Source: Tetmemena sp. SeJ-2015 (taxonomy: Eukaryota; Ciliophora; Spirotrichea; Sporadotrichida; Oxytrichidae). Taken from it: a stretch of DNA of 16,639 nt. A program made the position numbers and the translations under genes. The notes beneath the pieces are model-generated. The model worked only from the letters and a program-made list of their open reading frames with translations. It searched no databases and was not told the DNA's origin. The stretch covers positions 1 to 16,639 of the forward strand of contig JAJKFJ010021197.1 of assembly GCA_027382625.1 (NCBI GenBank). The letters run 5' to 3'. Shown piece by piece: positions 1 to 10,980 of this stretch; position 1 is the stretch's first letter, and every line of letters begins with the position of its first letter.

Positions 1-135
1 GATCCAGTTCATCCAATTCTAATTTAAAATTTATCAAATCTCTTTTCAAATATAAGCATTACTTTTTTAGACGCTTTGAATGATAGGGATTGATTATTTG
101 GATTAAGATTTTTAGAAATTCTAATGAATTCTTAG

Positions 136-536
136 CAGATTATTTTCAAAATATTTTTAATTTATAAAAAAGTTCACTAACTTTGTCTCAAATAAGTAAT
201 TAAAGTAAAGTAAAATTTTAGGAATGTAATTAATAATGTATTTTAAAAACCAGAACTTATTGGACTAGTTAAGAAAACATACTATTATCCTATGTAAGTT
301 GCGTCAATATTAAATTTTGTAGGGATATTTCATAAGATGTGGGCAACCACTCTCATATAAAATTTCCTACTAAAATAAGTAATTCAAACAAGGGAAAAAT
401 CAACCCTCCCAATGAATTTTATAAAATAAATTTTCTTTTAGTCAGAAATAATACCAAATCTCATTTATTTAATTAAGAAAACATTAATTAATAAATATTT
501 TAAATTAGATTTCTTGGCAAGGAAACTCTTTATTGA
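136..536 (+). CDS. 3' end of an unidentified gene, three visible exons
   Basis: Read with TAA/TAG as Gln, exons at about 136-195, 222-293 and 323-536 join in phase through two short introns, 196-221 (GTAATT...TTTTAG, 26 bases) and 294-322 (GTAAGT...TTGTAG, 29 bases). They end at TGA 534-536. The joined product is about 114 residues here and contains segments such as QKPELIGLVKKTYYYP and NQQIFQIRFLGKETLY. It has more Gly, Pro, His and Asp than the local base composition would give by chance. No family is recognised and no start codon is seen; an upstream exon probably lies in 1-95 or outside the window. The first exon boundary is the least certain. Confidence 0.45.
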
Positions 537-539
537 TAT

Positions 540-1140
540 ATGACCTCTTCAATAATTTAATTTAAAATTATCAACCCTTGCAATCAATGATTGATTTTTA
601 CCTTCTCTAATTTATTACTTCACGTATTTAGATAGATTCTTCTCTAAATTTTATATTTTGGGGTTCAGAAATAAAAAAAAATTTTGATAAAAAAAAAAAA
701 CAATTAAATTTTCTTTTATATATAAAAATTTTTAAATATTAACTTTAAAATTTTGAATTATGTAATTTAAGTTTAAAGATTCTTTAATACTTAATCATAG
801 TGCAAGATTTTGTTGTTAAAAATTCCATTTTCCATTCATGGTAATAGTTTTCTATTAATATAATTATCATTTATATCATAATCCGCTGTTTAATCATAAT
901 ACCAATTTAGTTCGCCATTCCTTTGATGAAAAAGAAAAAGAAAAAAATATAATTTTTATTCGTCCTTCCTAGAATATAAAACATTTTAATTTTAGAATTT
1001 TTTAATAATAAAATCATTACTTAATTAACGAGGAAAATAAATAATTTTTTAGGGGAAAAAAACTATTTCAATTTTATTTGGGTACTGCTGCATTTGCTAA
1101 AATTAAATTATGCTTGAGATTTTTGCTTATAATTCCTTTA
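540..1140. other. AT-rich stretch without a supported gene
   Basis: Mostly A/T with homopolymer runs. On the minus strand around 830-970 there is a possible exon preceded by a GTAATG...TTCTAG intron-like stretch, with a peptide including NWYYDQTADYDIND. Competing frames are equally open, so I do not call a gene. Confidence 0.4.
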
Positions 1141-1149
1141 ATTCTATCT

Positions 1150-1510
1150 TCTAATATTATATTTAAAATTTAAATGAAAATCGGAATTGAATTAAAATAA
1201 TAAATGAATAGTTGTAAAATTTTGGCCGTTAATTTGAAGGTAACTACCAAAATATGGGGCTTATTCGATAGCTCCTTAAATTATAAGAATAGTTTGTTCT
1301 ACTGACATTACAATAGGAGTAGCCTATGAAGAGATTTCGATGTCACAAACTCAGAATCAACAAATTAGCCAAGTTCAAAAGCTTATTTCAGATAATTTTA
1401 AAACCTTAAAAAGTTTAAGGGTTAAATATTTAGAATTAAATGTCAAACTTAATTTAGCTAAATTCAATTTTTATTAATTAATTTTCTTTTTATTAAAATT
1501 CAGATAAATT
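1150..1510 (-). pseudogene. decayed copy R1 of the CK1-like kinase C-terminal region
   Basis: This stretch matches the reverse strand of 5545-5960 and the same-sense stretch 11070-11525. Shared blocks include the AAAATAATAAATG-type block near 1194, TTCGATAGCT near 1265, and a block at about 1323-1382 that differs from its 5740-5797 counterpart at only a few bases. In the kinase frame there are in-frame TGA codons and a deletion of about 60 bases, so it cannot encode the same product. A second minus-strand frame is open and gives FELGQFVDSEFVTSKSLHR, which is also kept in copy R2. The plus strand is open here too, with RDFDVTNSESTNQPSSK, so strand cannot be proved from this copy alone. Confidence 0.5.
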
Positions 1511-2099
1511 TTTGGTTTAAAACTTAATTCTATAAAAAAATCTTTAGCAAAAGAACTTTTTATCATTAACCTATAAAAAAAATATGGCCAGTTCACAAAT
1601 AAAACGAAATTTCTATTAGTTTTAAAATAGAACTAACATAAAAACACAAAATTAATTAATTTAGAACTAATTTAAATTATTTTTTTTTAAGAATAAGGGT
1701 ATTTTTAAATATTCACTTTTTACTACTTAAATTAAATTTAAACTTGCCAACTGACTTTTTATTTCATTAACTTCTTTTTGAGTAAACTGACAGGTGTACT
1801 TATCAAGTATATAGAAGAATAAAAATTGAAAATAGTTTAAACACAGTTTTAATTCATGGCTCTTAAAATATAACTTCTCTTAACTTCGACACTTAGCATA
1901 AGATAAAAAATAATAAATTATAGAAATAATTTGTTCGTAAGTTACAGCAAGTTGATAAGGTATGACTAAAAACAATAAAGCTATGGAGACTCTCATTAAA
2001 ACAATTTTATTATCCATAGGAAAAGCTCATGATTGAATTTTTTAATTTTTATTCCCACTATAATATTGGCTTTATTTATTTTATATTTATTTTGATACA

Positions 2100-2282
2100 A
2101 TGAATAATATAAATCAGGATTCTTTGGATCTCTTACCATTTAAAAATAAAATTATTTTCTTGAGCTAAGATTTATCATTACTCTGCCAATTGCAATAGTT
2201 TCCTATTATGAAAATATCATTAGTGCCATCAAATGGCATTTCTAAGTATTATTATTCAAAACTTATCTCTAGGACAGTTTGA
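2100..2282 (+). CDS. possible small ORF, 60 codons
   Basis: ATG to TGA in the ciliate code, beginning MNNINQDSLDLLPFKNK and containing KISLVPSNGISKYYYSK. No family is recognised. It lies just upstream of the decayed kinase copy R4 on the same strand, so it could be a displaced exon or chance. Low confidence, because TGA-only open frames of this length are expected by chance in DNA this rich in A/T. Confidence 0.25.
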
Positions 2283-2399
2283 CTGTTCATCTCTTCTATT
2301 TTCTAAAAAATTATATATGGCATATAAGATTTGTAATCTTTGCTACTTCATTTTCATTAATTAGAATTTTGGCATCATTAAATTAAAGAGTTAGAATAA

Positions 2400-3170
2400 T
2401 AATTATGATTAAGCATATTTACAGTATTTCTGGATCTGATCTAAATTTTTAATCCACATTTTTTAACTGGGAAGAGTCATTGCCTTTTTGCCTAAAATCT
2501 TTTTTGTAAACTTTCTCATCAAGTTTTCTTGAGATACTATAAGTATTTAAATGTAAAGAAAAAAATTCAAATATTTTATTATTATATAGAAGAATATATG
2601 TTATAAATTATTTTTTATTAAATAAATTATTTGCTATTTTCGGAACTAAGAATCAGGAGAAAATAAATCGATTTACATCACTTTACTACCTCAAGGAGAA
2701 GATTTTTGTTAAGTTTTGGATAAATCATCTATTTAATTAAATTAATCAAACAGTAAAAGCTGATAGAATTTTCAAAAAAATATATATTAAAAAGAAAATT
2801 AAATTAAATATTAAATTAAAATTGAATAAATATATGGAAGATGAAGTGTTCCCAATTTAATAATTATTAGACCATTCTATATAGCTTAAAATTATAAGTA
2901 CTTTATATCCTTGATACATTTGTTTTGGAGAGCTCAATCAAAAGTTTAAGCAGAGCAAGTATGATACAATTTCGTTCATAATTTGAATTATTTAGTACTG
3001 AGAGCATCTTATTTCACTGCTGGCAGTACTATTGAGATGAATAAAAAACAATTGTATAAGTTTTAAAAACTATCGAACAAGCTGCAGATCAGAGGGTGAA
3101 TCGGCATTTCAATCGCCACGAAGACCTAATTTATTATTTTTACTAATCACTGCTTTTTAATTTAATTCTT
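2400..3170 (+). pseudogene. decayed copy R4 of the CK1-like kinase C-terminal region
   Basis: The 2755-2850 part reads KADRIFKK, then KKKIKLNIKLKLNKYMEDEV. This matches AENLIKK and IKLDIKLKWNKSVAVEV of the intact copy at 11.2-11.6 kb, with length differences in whole codons. Further on, KTIEQAADQRVN (about 3066-3101) matches QQAIEQSCRSGVN. Upstream, around 2425-2500, a DL...SLPF stretch sits where the intact copy has DDLESM...SLPW. TGA codons and at least one frame change break the reading. Family membership is well supported by sequence; loss of function is inferred. Confidence 0.55.
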
Positions 3171-3587
3171 GACCTATATTTTTTATGTAATTCAATTAAA
3201 ATTTTTATTAAGCTGTCCTTATCACCTAAATAATGATTCAATCAAGATTAAGTTAATACACAACAAGAACTATAATAAACATGAAATTAAAACATAAAGA
3301 CTCAGTTAAGACTCCTGAAAGCCTAAAATATTTATATCGGTTGAATCTCTCTTAATCTCAAATTAATTGTTAAATTTAACCAAAAATTACTTTTTATTGT
3401 AATAATAAATCCGATTTTATTTTGAGATAACTAATGTAGATAATTTTTCAATCTATCAAAAAAAATTTTAAACATAATATTTATTTTAATTATATAGTAA
3501 GAGTTTTTTATTTTTCCATAATTAAAATGAAATCTCAATAATGATCAGTAAATTAATTTTTCTCACATATTAATCTGAAAAGCATAA
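3170..3587. other. AT-rich spacer before the palindrome
   Basis: No gene, RNA or repeat is supported here beyond A/T-rich runs. Confidence 0.4.
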
Positions 3588-4335
3588 TATAGGGAAGATA
3601 CGAATGGATGATCGAGGGTAAGAACAATAAAGTGAAGAGCGTGAAGAGCTTCTTCAAACCTCAGTTTGACTGCAGGATAGAGAAACAAGAAGAAGGCGTC
3701 TGTTAGCTCAAGTTTAAAAAAGTGATTAGTAATGCTTTTAATGCTTAATTAATTATTCATAAAATGGTCGTTGACCTCCTTCTGTCTCTCAATCTCCTTG
3801 ACGTAATTGATCTCAGCCAGCTTAGCAGTCTCTCTCCCACACTCCTCCTCCTTCCTCACTCCTGCTGCTTGTTCCTCCCCCACCACTCTGTCTCCCCTCA
3901 CCCACTCTCGTCTTCACTGAAAGCGTTCGCTTTGAGTTCCTCGACACTGTTTTCCTCACATTGAAGTACTAAGAGAGAGCATTGAGAAAGAAGAGTGAGG
4001 GTGTCGAGCAGTGAAGACGAGAGTGGGTGAGGGGAGACAGAGTGGTGGGGGAGGAACAAGCAGCAGGAGTGAGGAAGGAGGAGGAGTGTGGGAGAGAGAC
4101 TGCTAAGCTGGCTGAGATCAATTAAGGAGATTGAGAGACAGAAGGAGGTCAACGACCATTTTATGAATAATTAATTAAGCATTAAAAGCATTACTAATCA
4201 CTTTTTTAAACTTGAGCTAACAGACGCCTTCTTCTTGTTTCTCTATCCTGCAGTCAAACTGAGGTTTGAAGAAGCTCTTCACGCTCTTCACTTTATTGTT
4301 CTTACCCTCGATCATCCATTCGTATCTTCCCTATA
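3588..4335. repeat. near-perfect palindrome, two arms of about 330 bases
   Basis: The left arm (3588-3919) and right arm (4009-4335) are reverse complements along their whole length. The only difference I find is five bases (GACGT) present near 3800 and missing from the right arm. Both outer ends read TATAGGGAAGATACGA inward, beginning with TA. The 89-base spacer contains a small perfect hairpin (AAAGCGTTCGCTTT) and a further diverged inverted block around CTCGACAC. The arms are far richer in G+C than the flanks. The minus strand of the left arm reads EENSVEELKANAFSEDESG and, in another frame, RETAKLAEINYVKEIERQKE. The latter resembles the minus-strand coding sequence near 4750. The right-arm deletion breaks that frame. 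This may be a recent inverted duplication of a gene end, a foldback transposon, or a cloning or assembly artefact. Confidence 0.9.
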
Positions 4336-4640
4336 ACTAATGACTATTTAAATAAAAAAATAAATTTAGATAATTTTAGATAGCCTATTATCATGATATT
4401 TTTAATTATATGCTAATCCATAAAACATTTTAGTTCAATATTTATCCCTAATCAGATAATCTATAAATAGAATTAAAGCGAGAATAAGAGATGGCAAATT
4501 ATATTTAATGTGTAGTTCTATCAATAGTGCCTCAATATTTTTAAACTAATCTTGGATTTTAATTAAATCATTGTTGGACAAAAAATAAAAAAAATCAGAA
4601 TTTTCATGGAAATTAATTTAAATTTATTGTTTTTTGTTTA
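4336..4640. other. AT-rich spacer
   Basis: No supported feature; A/T-rich sequence between the palindrome and the 3' end of the minus-strand gene that stops at 4651. Confidence 0.4.
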
Positions 4641-4650
4641 TTTAAAATTA

Positions 4651-5233
4651 TCAAACTCCCCAGAGCTACTTGTAACATAAATATAAATCTTTAGAGCTAG
4701 TTTTATCTTCTGGCTTAAAAATTAACTCCAATTGTTTCTTGTCTTTCAACTCAATAACGTAGTTTATTTCTTTAAAAGTTTCTTTAGTCTCTAAAAATTA
4801 TATAATTTCAAGAGTTTTATAATTAACGAGAAAAGGATTTAGATAATCTCAATAAGCTATTCAAATAAATATTATGATAATCAGCTTATTCTTTTTCTAA
4901 AATGGTCTTAAAAATCTTTAAATTATAAAATTATATTTTAAGATAATAGCATTGGTTTTGCAAATGTTATAACGTAATATAATATTTAAAATAACGACTT
5001 ATGAATGAATAAAGATCACATAGGAATAAAAAAATCTTCAAAGAATGTTTAACAAGGTAAAAGATATTATAGGGAAGATACGATTGCATGATATTGAAAT
5101 AATATTTCTAAAATAAAGTTTGAAATATTGAAGGGGTGCCCTGATAGTATAATTAATCTTTTAGTTTATATTTTCCAATATAAAGTAAAAATGATGAAAT
5201 GTAGGACTGGAGATAATAAATGAGAGAGTTCTC
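4651..5233 (-). CDS. membrane-protein-like coding segment, paralogue of part of the 7.4-10.3 kb gene
   Basis: From about 5233 downward one minus-strand frame reads DQLYYQGTPSIFQTLF, then MQSYLPYNIFYLVKHSLKIF and ILEKEQADYHNIYL. A second frame then continues from about 4848 with FLETKETFKEINYVIELKDK and PEDKTSSKDLYLCYKQLWGV and ends at TGA 4651-4653. The SYLPYNIFYLVK block resembles SYSSYNIFYLEK at about 9149-9184, and the EINYV block resembles the palindrome arms. The change of frame near 4850 is either an intron I could not place or a frameshift, so this may be a pseudogene. No start codon is seen; the decayed kinase copy R2 lies just upstream on the other strand. Function is unknown. Confidence 0.5.
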
Positions 5234-5253
5234 TCATTCAAGTTCACCTCATT

Positions 5254-5970
5254 ATGCATATCTAAAACGAATGTAAATAAACAGTTTTTATTATTATATC
5301 ATTCTAAATTATTAAAATAAGTTTAGCGCCTATTTACACATAATGTTAAAACTCTAATTTAGGCAACGCTCTACTGACTGTCCTAGACTAAAATGAAGAT
5401 GGAACATCAAAATCTAGAGTGATACTAAGTTCTCTTACAAGATTCCATAAGTACTTTGTCATGAGGAGCTATTAGAATAATGATAATATATGAATATGAT
5501 AAGATTTTCAATATTTTAATGTCTTTCTTAGAATAAATTTGTAAAACAAATCATAGCTGAGAATTTAATTAAAAAATTAAATTAATAAATAAATAAATAT
5601 AAATCGGTAGCAGTTGAAGTGTGAGATATTGGGTTGATTTTATGACCATTAGATTAAGGATTAAATTGTAAGCAACTTAGATCCTTGTAACTTTTTCGTA
5701 GACTTGTATAAAGAGTTATTTCAGTCATAAGTTTTTGAACTTGGCTAATTTGTTGGTTCGGAATTTGTGACATCGAAATCTCTTCATAGACACCTCTTAT
5801 CATAATGGTGGTAGTACAGACTCATATTAAAATTAAATAAGCTATCGAACTATCCCCATATTCAGCTACTTAGCTGCAATCAATGCCAACATTATCAACT
5901 CTTCATTTATTATTTTAACTTAATTCCCATTTTAATTTAAATTTTAACTATATTAAGAAGAATAGGAAAG
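5254..5970 (+). pseudogene. decayed copy R2 of the CK1-like kinase C-terminal region
   Basis: The plus strand reads LLTVLDQNEDGTSKS and ILSSLTRFHKYFVMRSY up to TGA 5491-5493, where the intact kinase has VVGTHGF...SLYTFHDDLESMIY. Then, from an ATG at 5490, it reads KQIIAENLIKKLNQQINKYK and SVAVEV, matching IIAENLIKKRIKLDIKLKWN and KSVAVEV of the intact copy at 11.4-11.5 kb. The following stretch keeps the alignment (SLQLF against SLQLL; KIKQAIEL against NFQQAIEQ) but has three in-frame TGA codons. The catalytic half of the kinase is not visible upstream, where a different coding segment occupies the other strand. A truncated, decaying duplicate is the simplest reading. Confidence 0.6.
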
Positions 5971-6548
5971 CATGTGTTTGAACTTTAGGTCAAATGAGAA
6001 AAATAAGAATATGATTTTCGTCATCTAATAAATAAAAGCAAGCTAGTCCAGTGAAATCTACCTTAACATTTTTGTAATTTGAAATTAGTAATAAATGATG
6101 ATCTATTTATATCTTCCCTATTTTAAAGAAAAATTTAAATAAAGACATCAGCTATAAAAATTACATAACAGAAAAAAAGTATAAAGAACCGAAGCATTTT
6201 TTCTCTATCAGATCCTTCTCCCTACTAATTCAATTTCTATTTTTATAAGTCTCAAGCCAACTCAACTTACGTAAATCAAAGTAAAAATGCTTGCAAATTT
6301 AAATTTAAGTAAGTGTATTGACATCTAGTTTTCAATTAAAAAACTTTAGCATTAAACTATCTCTATATCTAGAAAGTATATAAAAAAAGATTTGATGGAT
6401 AAAGATTTATAAAATATTTAAATCTTACTTTACCTTTATGTAGCTTGAGTGCACACGAAGGGTAGATGGTGGACCTGAGAATTATTAAAAAGATAATTGA
6501 ATCAGTAGGGAAAAGGATATGATAGAGGAAAATGCTTCATTTATAGAT
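5970..6548. other. region with only ambiguous open frames
   Basis: A TGA-free ATG frame runs from 6095 to 6448 on the plus strand, but its peptide is Lys/Ile/Leu-rich and not distinctive. A shorter open stretch ending at TGA 6520-6522 contains SAHEGQMVDLRIIKKIIESV, which is more protein-like and could be a terminal exon. I do not call either as a gene. Confidence 0.35.
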
Positions 6549-6857
6549 TTAATTAATTTGATTTAAGTTTTTATTCCTGATGTATTTATTTATTTTTTCT
6601 TTATTATAGATGAATACGAACGGGAAATCAGAGGTAAGAGACATTTTAGATAAATTAAACAGTAGACTTTGATTGACTGCCTTATGATCAGAGGGTTTAC
6701 GCCTAGATAAGTTATTTATTTGGCAAAGCTCGAATCCTTCATGTAAAACTATTTTCAAATCCTTTTTAGGGCCAATATTTTTAACTAAAGTAGTAATAAA
6801 AACAATAGCAGAAGCAGTAAAAATAGTTGAAATAATTGAATAGATGTTTAAAATCAA
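6549..6857 (-). CDS. possible small membrane protein or exon
   Basis: This 102-codon frame contains no TAA, TAG or TGA, which is uncommon at this base composition. In the ciliate code it continues a few codons to a TGA at about 6537. It begins with a hydrophobic stretch (IISTIFTASAIVFITTLV), likely a membrane segment, followed by a charged part ending SDFPFVFIYNKEKINKYI. The DNA encoding that last part contains the recurring TATAG..GA.TACGA motif. No family is recognised; it may be a fragment of the duplicated membrane-protein family. Confidence 0.3.
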   Translation of the reverse strand: MILNIYSIISTIFTASAIVFITTLVKNIGPKKDLKIVLHEGFELCQINNLSRRKPSDHKAVNQSLLFNLSKMSLTSDFPFVFIYNKEKINKYIRNKNLNQIN

Positions 6858-6859
6858 AA

Positions 6860-7440
6860 TGAAGAAGAAATTAGTTAGCGGAAGAATAGTTGAAAAGAGG
6901 AATAGTTGAAAGGTAAATAAATGATGTCAAGAAAAAAATCAAAGTTGATACAGTTTGGCTAAAAGGTTTGGAACTAATGATAAAGGAAGTTATTTATCTA
7001 GAAATGTTTTTATTAATTTAACCATCAGATCAATTATTACATCTCTTTTTTTATCTATGAAATGCATTCATATTCTACATATAATATATATTTCCTTAAA
7101 AATACTTTTGCGATTTTTTTTATAAATTCCAATATGTGATGATTTCTTATTAATTCATTCCCATGTGTCTCTATTATCTTGTGAGAAATAAAATATTCCT
7201 CTTTCCTAATTATTTGTCTAATACTATATAATTACGTTGAAGTTCTAATCTATTTTAGTTAAATGATATGTAAAAGTCATTCTTATTCTCAGTAAAATTT
7301 ATTTTTCGATTCTAATTAAGAGGAAATTTTACTTAAAACAATAATTTTTTTTAATTTAAATATTTTAAAAGTCAGTAATATATTATAATTTCATCATTTA
7401 TTAGGAATAAAGATAGAATCTAATATTTTAAATGTATATT
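6860..7440. other. AT-rich spacer
   Basis: No feature is supported; A/T-rich DNA downstream of the 3' end of the large minus-strand gene. Confidence 0.4.
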
Positions 7441-7441
7441 T

Positions 7442-10277
7442 TCACAACATATAAAACATTTATTAATTTAAAATTTCTAAAGGTTTTATAGGATTTTATT
7501 CAATTTCGGTTTCTTGTGATGTTTTGGTATCTATTGACCATTTAGTTTCTTCAGGCATCAAATCTTAGCCACTTTAGAGTGGAAATTATTATGATTATTG
7601 CTCAGGAGCTTATATTAAGTTATTTGTTTAAATAAAAAAATAAAAATTAATAGAAAGATTTTTAATTGGGCATTTCTATTGATTGGTGGGGAAAAAAATG
7701 ATTTTAAAATACTGCGTTTTTCTCTAAATAAAAAATTACAGCTTTAAAATGATCAATGAATTTAAAATAATGAATTATTAGAGAACATAGTAAATATTAA
7801 TTAGCTTTAGGGCTTGCTTTACCTGTTTCTCTCTGAGTATCAGACTATTATAAATTTTATGTTGAGATATCTGGATTCTCTCTATTTAAATCAATTTAAT
7901 TAATATAAATTTTAGTAAAATTATAAATTTAGTTATTTATATTCATTTACAAGAAATATCATAGCTTATTATGTCTGAATAAAATAGCTTAAGATTATCG
8001 AGAATTAATTATAATAAATTTAAAGTGATATAGAGTTGTAGTTGGTTACCTGAATTTATTTTTATAATTTAATCTCTAATGAAACCAGGATAGACTTGGA
8101 AAGAGACAATTAAAAATTCTAAAGCTAAAAATAAAATGAGATTTATACTTAAAACAGAAAAACTATAAATCATCCAAGCAAAATTTATGTCTTTCTCATT
8201 TAAATGAAATATTTGCAAGTCGAATTATGGCTTTAGCTAAAAATAAATTTCTATTCTGATTTTTTATTTTAGTTGAGAGCTCCATCAAAGCTCAAGAACC
8301 TCGCTCTATTTTTGCATTCACTAACTGTATTTAGCATATTTCTAGCTCATTACTAGTTTATTACTTCATTAAGCATGATTATTTGCACGTTAGATTTGCG
8401 TTTACTTGTATATTAGTTTTACAGTATAATGAATTCTTGATATGATAATGCTATTTCTTTCATAATGGAAATTCTTTTTTAAATTTGATATTTTAAATTA
8501 AAATTTTTATATTAAATTGGCTTATTATCTATTTAACATTATTAATGTCTTAAAGTCTAAGAAGGATGAAGCTTTGCCAGTGAAGGCTTCTACTTCTTCA
8601 TATAGTTTGGCATAAAGTTGATCTTGACAGCGATGTAAAAGATATTAAATTCAAATTAAGCCCCAAATAAAAACATTAGCTTTTTTAATTTACATATACT
8701 AATCCTTCCTATTAAAGTTTTATTTTTATATTTGGTAATGAAATAAATATTAAAGAATTTAAAATTTAGATTTAGTTTATATATGCTGTATATTCTTATT
8801 ATTCTTGAGAATAAGGGAATTTTTTAACAAATTGAAAATAATAAATAGATGATAATTTTTTAAACGAATCATAACAAAATTTTTTGATAAAAGGTAAATA
8901 TTTAGTTTTTAATTTATAAAGATCTCAATAGCTATTCTTCAATAAAAATTTACTCTAGATCAAAGGGTTTTTAAAACTTATCCATAGTTATATTATAAAA
9001 AATGATGCAAAAATTTATATGCTTAGTATTTTTATTTTATTCTAATTCAAACTAATTAAAGTCGATTGAAAACTCGATATTTAATATAAGATGATATTTC
9101 ATTTATAAAATCATACTAGGATATCAAATCTGATTAATTGTAGAAAAATTTCTCTAAATAAAATATATTATAGGATGAATACGATTTGTGAATTTAAACT
9201 TTAAATACAAGGTAGTATTCATATACAAACTTATCATAGCTGAACGATGTTTTCAATGCGCGCTTGATCAAATTCGATTCTTTTTATACAGTTTCTCCTT
9301 ATTTTTTTTACAGAATTTAGCTCAAGAATTCTTACTATAAATGCTTATCGGACTCTTAACCTATATACTTTTAAGTCAATATTTTTTGTATTGTTAGTTA
9401 TGACTTACATTTATCAGAGATTTGAACTCTTCCTTCTAAGTTGTGTTAGTTCATAAAGCGTGGATTGGATTGTCTCTCGTCTTGGATGCATTTTAAAGGC
9501 TTCTTGCGGTCTCGTTGTTCATCACTCTAAAAACCACTATAAGTAAAAGGGAATAATGGTTACTCATGCTAAATCATAGCTAAATAAAATAATAATCATC
9601 ATAATAAATTTTACAAAATAAAAGTTTCTTTTGCTTATTTCAAACATTCTTATGGCAACTTGGGTAAGTTTGATCCTTCAGCTTTTAGATTATTTCATTT
9701 CTTCCATGCTTCTGTGTTCTATTAATGAAATTACAAATTGAATTTATTAATTATATTACCGTTATCTCTTCTCTTAGTAATGATTTAAATTGAGAAAACT
9801 CATCATTAATCATCTATTCCTATTCTTCTATATATACTAAAAGCTAAAAGGATAGCTTTTCAAATTTTTTTAAATAATAATTAGACTAAATTTACAAAAT
9901 CTAGTCCTTCTCTAGTAAGTTTTATAAATCAAGATTTTTTAATAATTATTTTATGAGATGTATGCATTAAAGAAGAGTTGTCTTATTAAATTCATTGATC
10001 TCTTGCAAAAATTACAAAATAAAAGCTTATGCTCTAATGACTCTAATTATTTGTTATCAGCTAGTTTTTTTTGAATATCCTCTATAAATGTTTTTTAATC
10101 CTCCTTAATTATTTTAACTTTATTTTATAGTAAATAAATTAATGCGAAATGGAAATTTAAAGTTTATTTTGACTATAAGAAAATAATATATCTCCAAAAC
10201 CATAAAAATAATAAAAAAATAAAATCTCAAATTCAAAGACTTAAGCGCTCACCTGACAGATCAATTTCTACTGTCAT
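7442..10277 (-). CDS. large multi-exon gene, probable multi-pass membrane protein
   Basis: ATG 10275-10277 opens MTVEIDLS. An 80-base intron (10173-10252, GTGAGC...TTATAG) joins it in phase to VKINFKFPFRIN. Further down come a Gln/Leu/Glu-rich, coiled-coil-like part (LLKNLDLQNLLEKDQILQIQ; IEEQEQMINDEFSQFKSLLR), a second intron (GTAATA...ACACAG near 9705-9760), and a charged part (SDEQRDRKKPLKCIQDERQ) interrupted by a 48-base intron (9361-9408). After that are hydrophobic segments (LFGAQFEFNIFYIAVKINF; SINLILFLALEFLIVSFQV), then INSGNQLQLYITLNLLQLIL, a 69-base intron (7882-7950), ILREKQ, and a hydrophilic tail (APEQQSQQFPLQSGQDL, MPEETKWSIDTKTSQE) ending at TGA 7442-7444. Several joins (about 9050-8870, 8345-8280 and 10050) are unresolved, so the exact product is uncertain. 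It could be two adjacent genes. No known family is recognised; membrane location is inferred from hydrophobic stretches. Confidence 0.6.
9361..9408 (-). other. predicted intron, 48 bases
   Basis: On the minus strand it runs GTAAGTCATAAC...GTATATAG. Removing it joins ...ISDKC to QESDKHLQQ in phase. Its length is a multiple of three and it contains no TGA in frame, so the reading frame alone does not prove it. The boundary sequences are typical of ciliate introns. Confidence 0.5.
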
Positions 10278-10279
10278 AT

Positions 10280-10830
10280 ATTAAATATATATCTTAAGTT
10301 TATTGCTACTCTTTCTAATTCATTTTATTTATTTATTTATTAAGTAAGTAAGATTATTCTGAGAAGCTAGATCAAAAGAATGTTCATTTATTTTTGGACA
10401 TAACATATCTTAATTAAATTAATGATTAAATTAAATAATTTTACATTATAATTTTGGTTCTATTTTTAATTTTATTATATATATCTTTGGATTATTGTTC
10501 ATTTATTCCAAGCATTTTTCTATAGATTGCTTCTATTCCAATATAAAATTTCCTTTTGATTCGGTTTCATATTGATCTTTTAAATTAAAAAATATTAGGA
10601 CTAGATTTTAAATTTTCAAAAAAAAGAATGAGTATCTTATAGGCACAAATTAAAAGTTTAGTCCATTAGTGTTTTATAAATCCTACTTTTAAATAGTTTT
10701 TGTTAAAAGGTATTTCAGTATATGGCCAGAATTTAATAGGTAGCTTGAATAAAATAAAACTGCTTCTTGCTTATTGAACTTAAACAACTTAATTTAAATT
10801 TAAATATTTGCGTTTACAACTTTTAAGGAA
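10280..10830. other. AT-rich upstream region of the large minus-strand gene
   Basis: No gene is supported. The part next to 10277 presumably holds its promoter; no specific element can be named. Confidence 0.35.
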
Positions 10831-10837
10831 TGAATAT

Positions 10838-10980
10838 TGCCGGCCTCCTCCAGCTAAAAACTATTATAGCTTCCGGTCTTGCAGAGATTTAAACCTAAAG
10901 ATAGTAGTTTGGAGTAACAGCTCTAAACCTCATCTGTAAGGATATCGTCCACCTCTATTTTGAGATGGAGGAGATCGGCA
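10838..10980. repeat. imperfect inverted repeat, 15-base arms
   Basis: TGCCGGCCTCCTCCA at 10838-10852 pairs with TGGAGGAGATCGGCA at 10966-10980 with only two mismatches. A smaller hairpin (TCCACCTC...GAGATGGA) lies next to the right arm. The enclosed sequence is GC-richer than the flanks. It could be an RNA-level hairpin, a small element, or a coding remnant. Both strands are open in the ciliate code, so it cannot be assigned. Confidence 0.5.

Noticed and set aside
3764..4152. Leu/Ser/Pro-rich frames in both palindrome arms
   Set aside because: They are the opposite-strand reading of Glu/Lys/Arg-rich sequence that matches other coding segments in the window.
8160..8650. Alternative minus- and plus-strand peptides (for example LYAKLYEEVEAFTGKASS)
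   Set aside because: They compete with the frame that continues through the large membrane-protein gene over several hundred bases. Kept only as a warning that exon frames there are unsettled.
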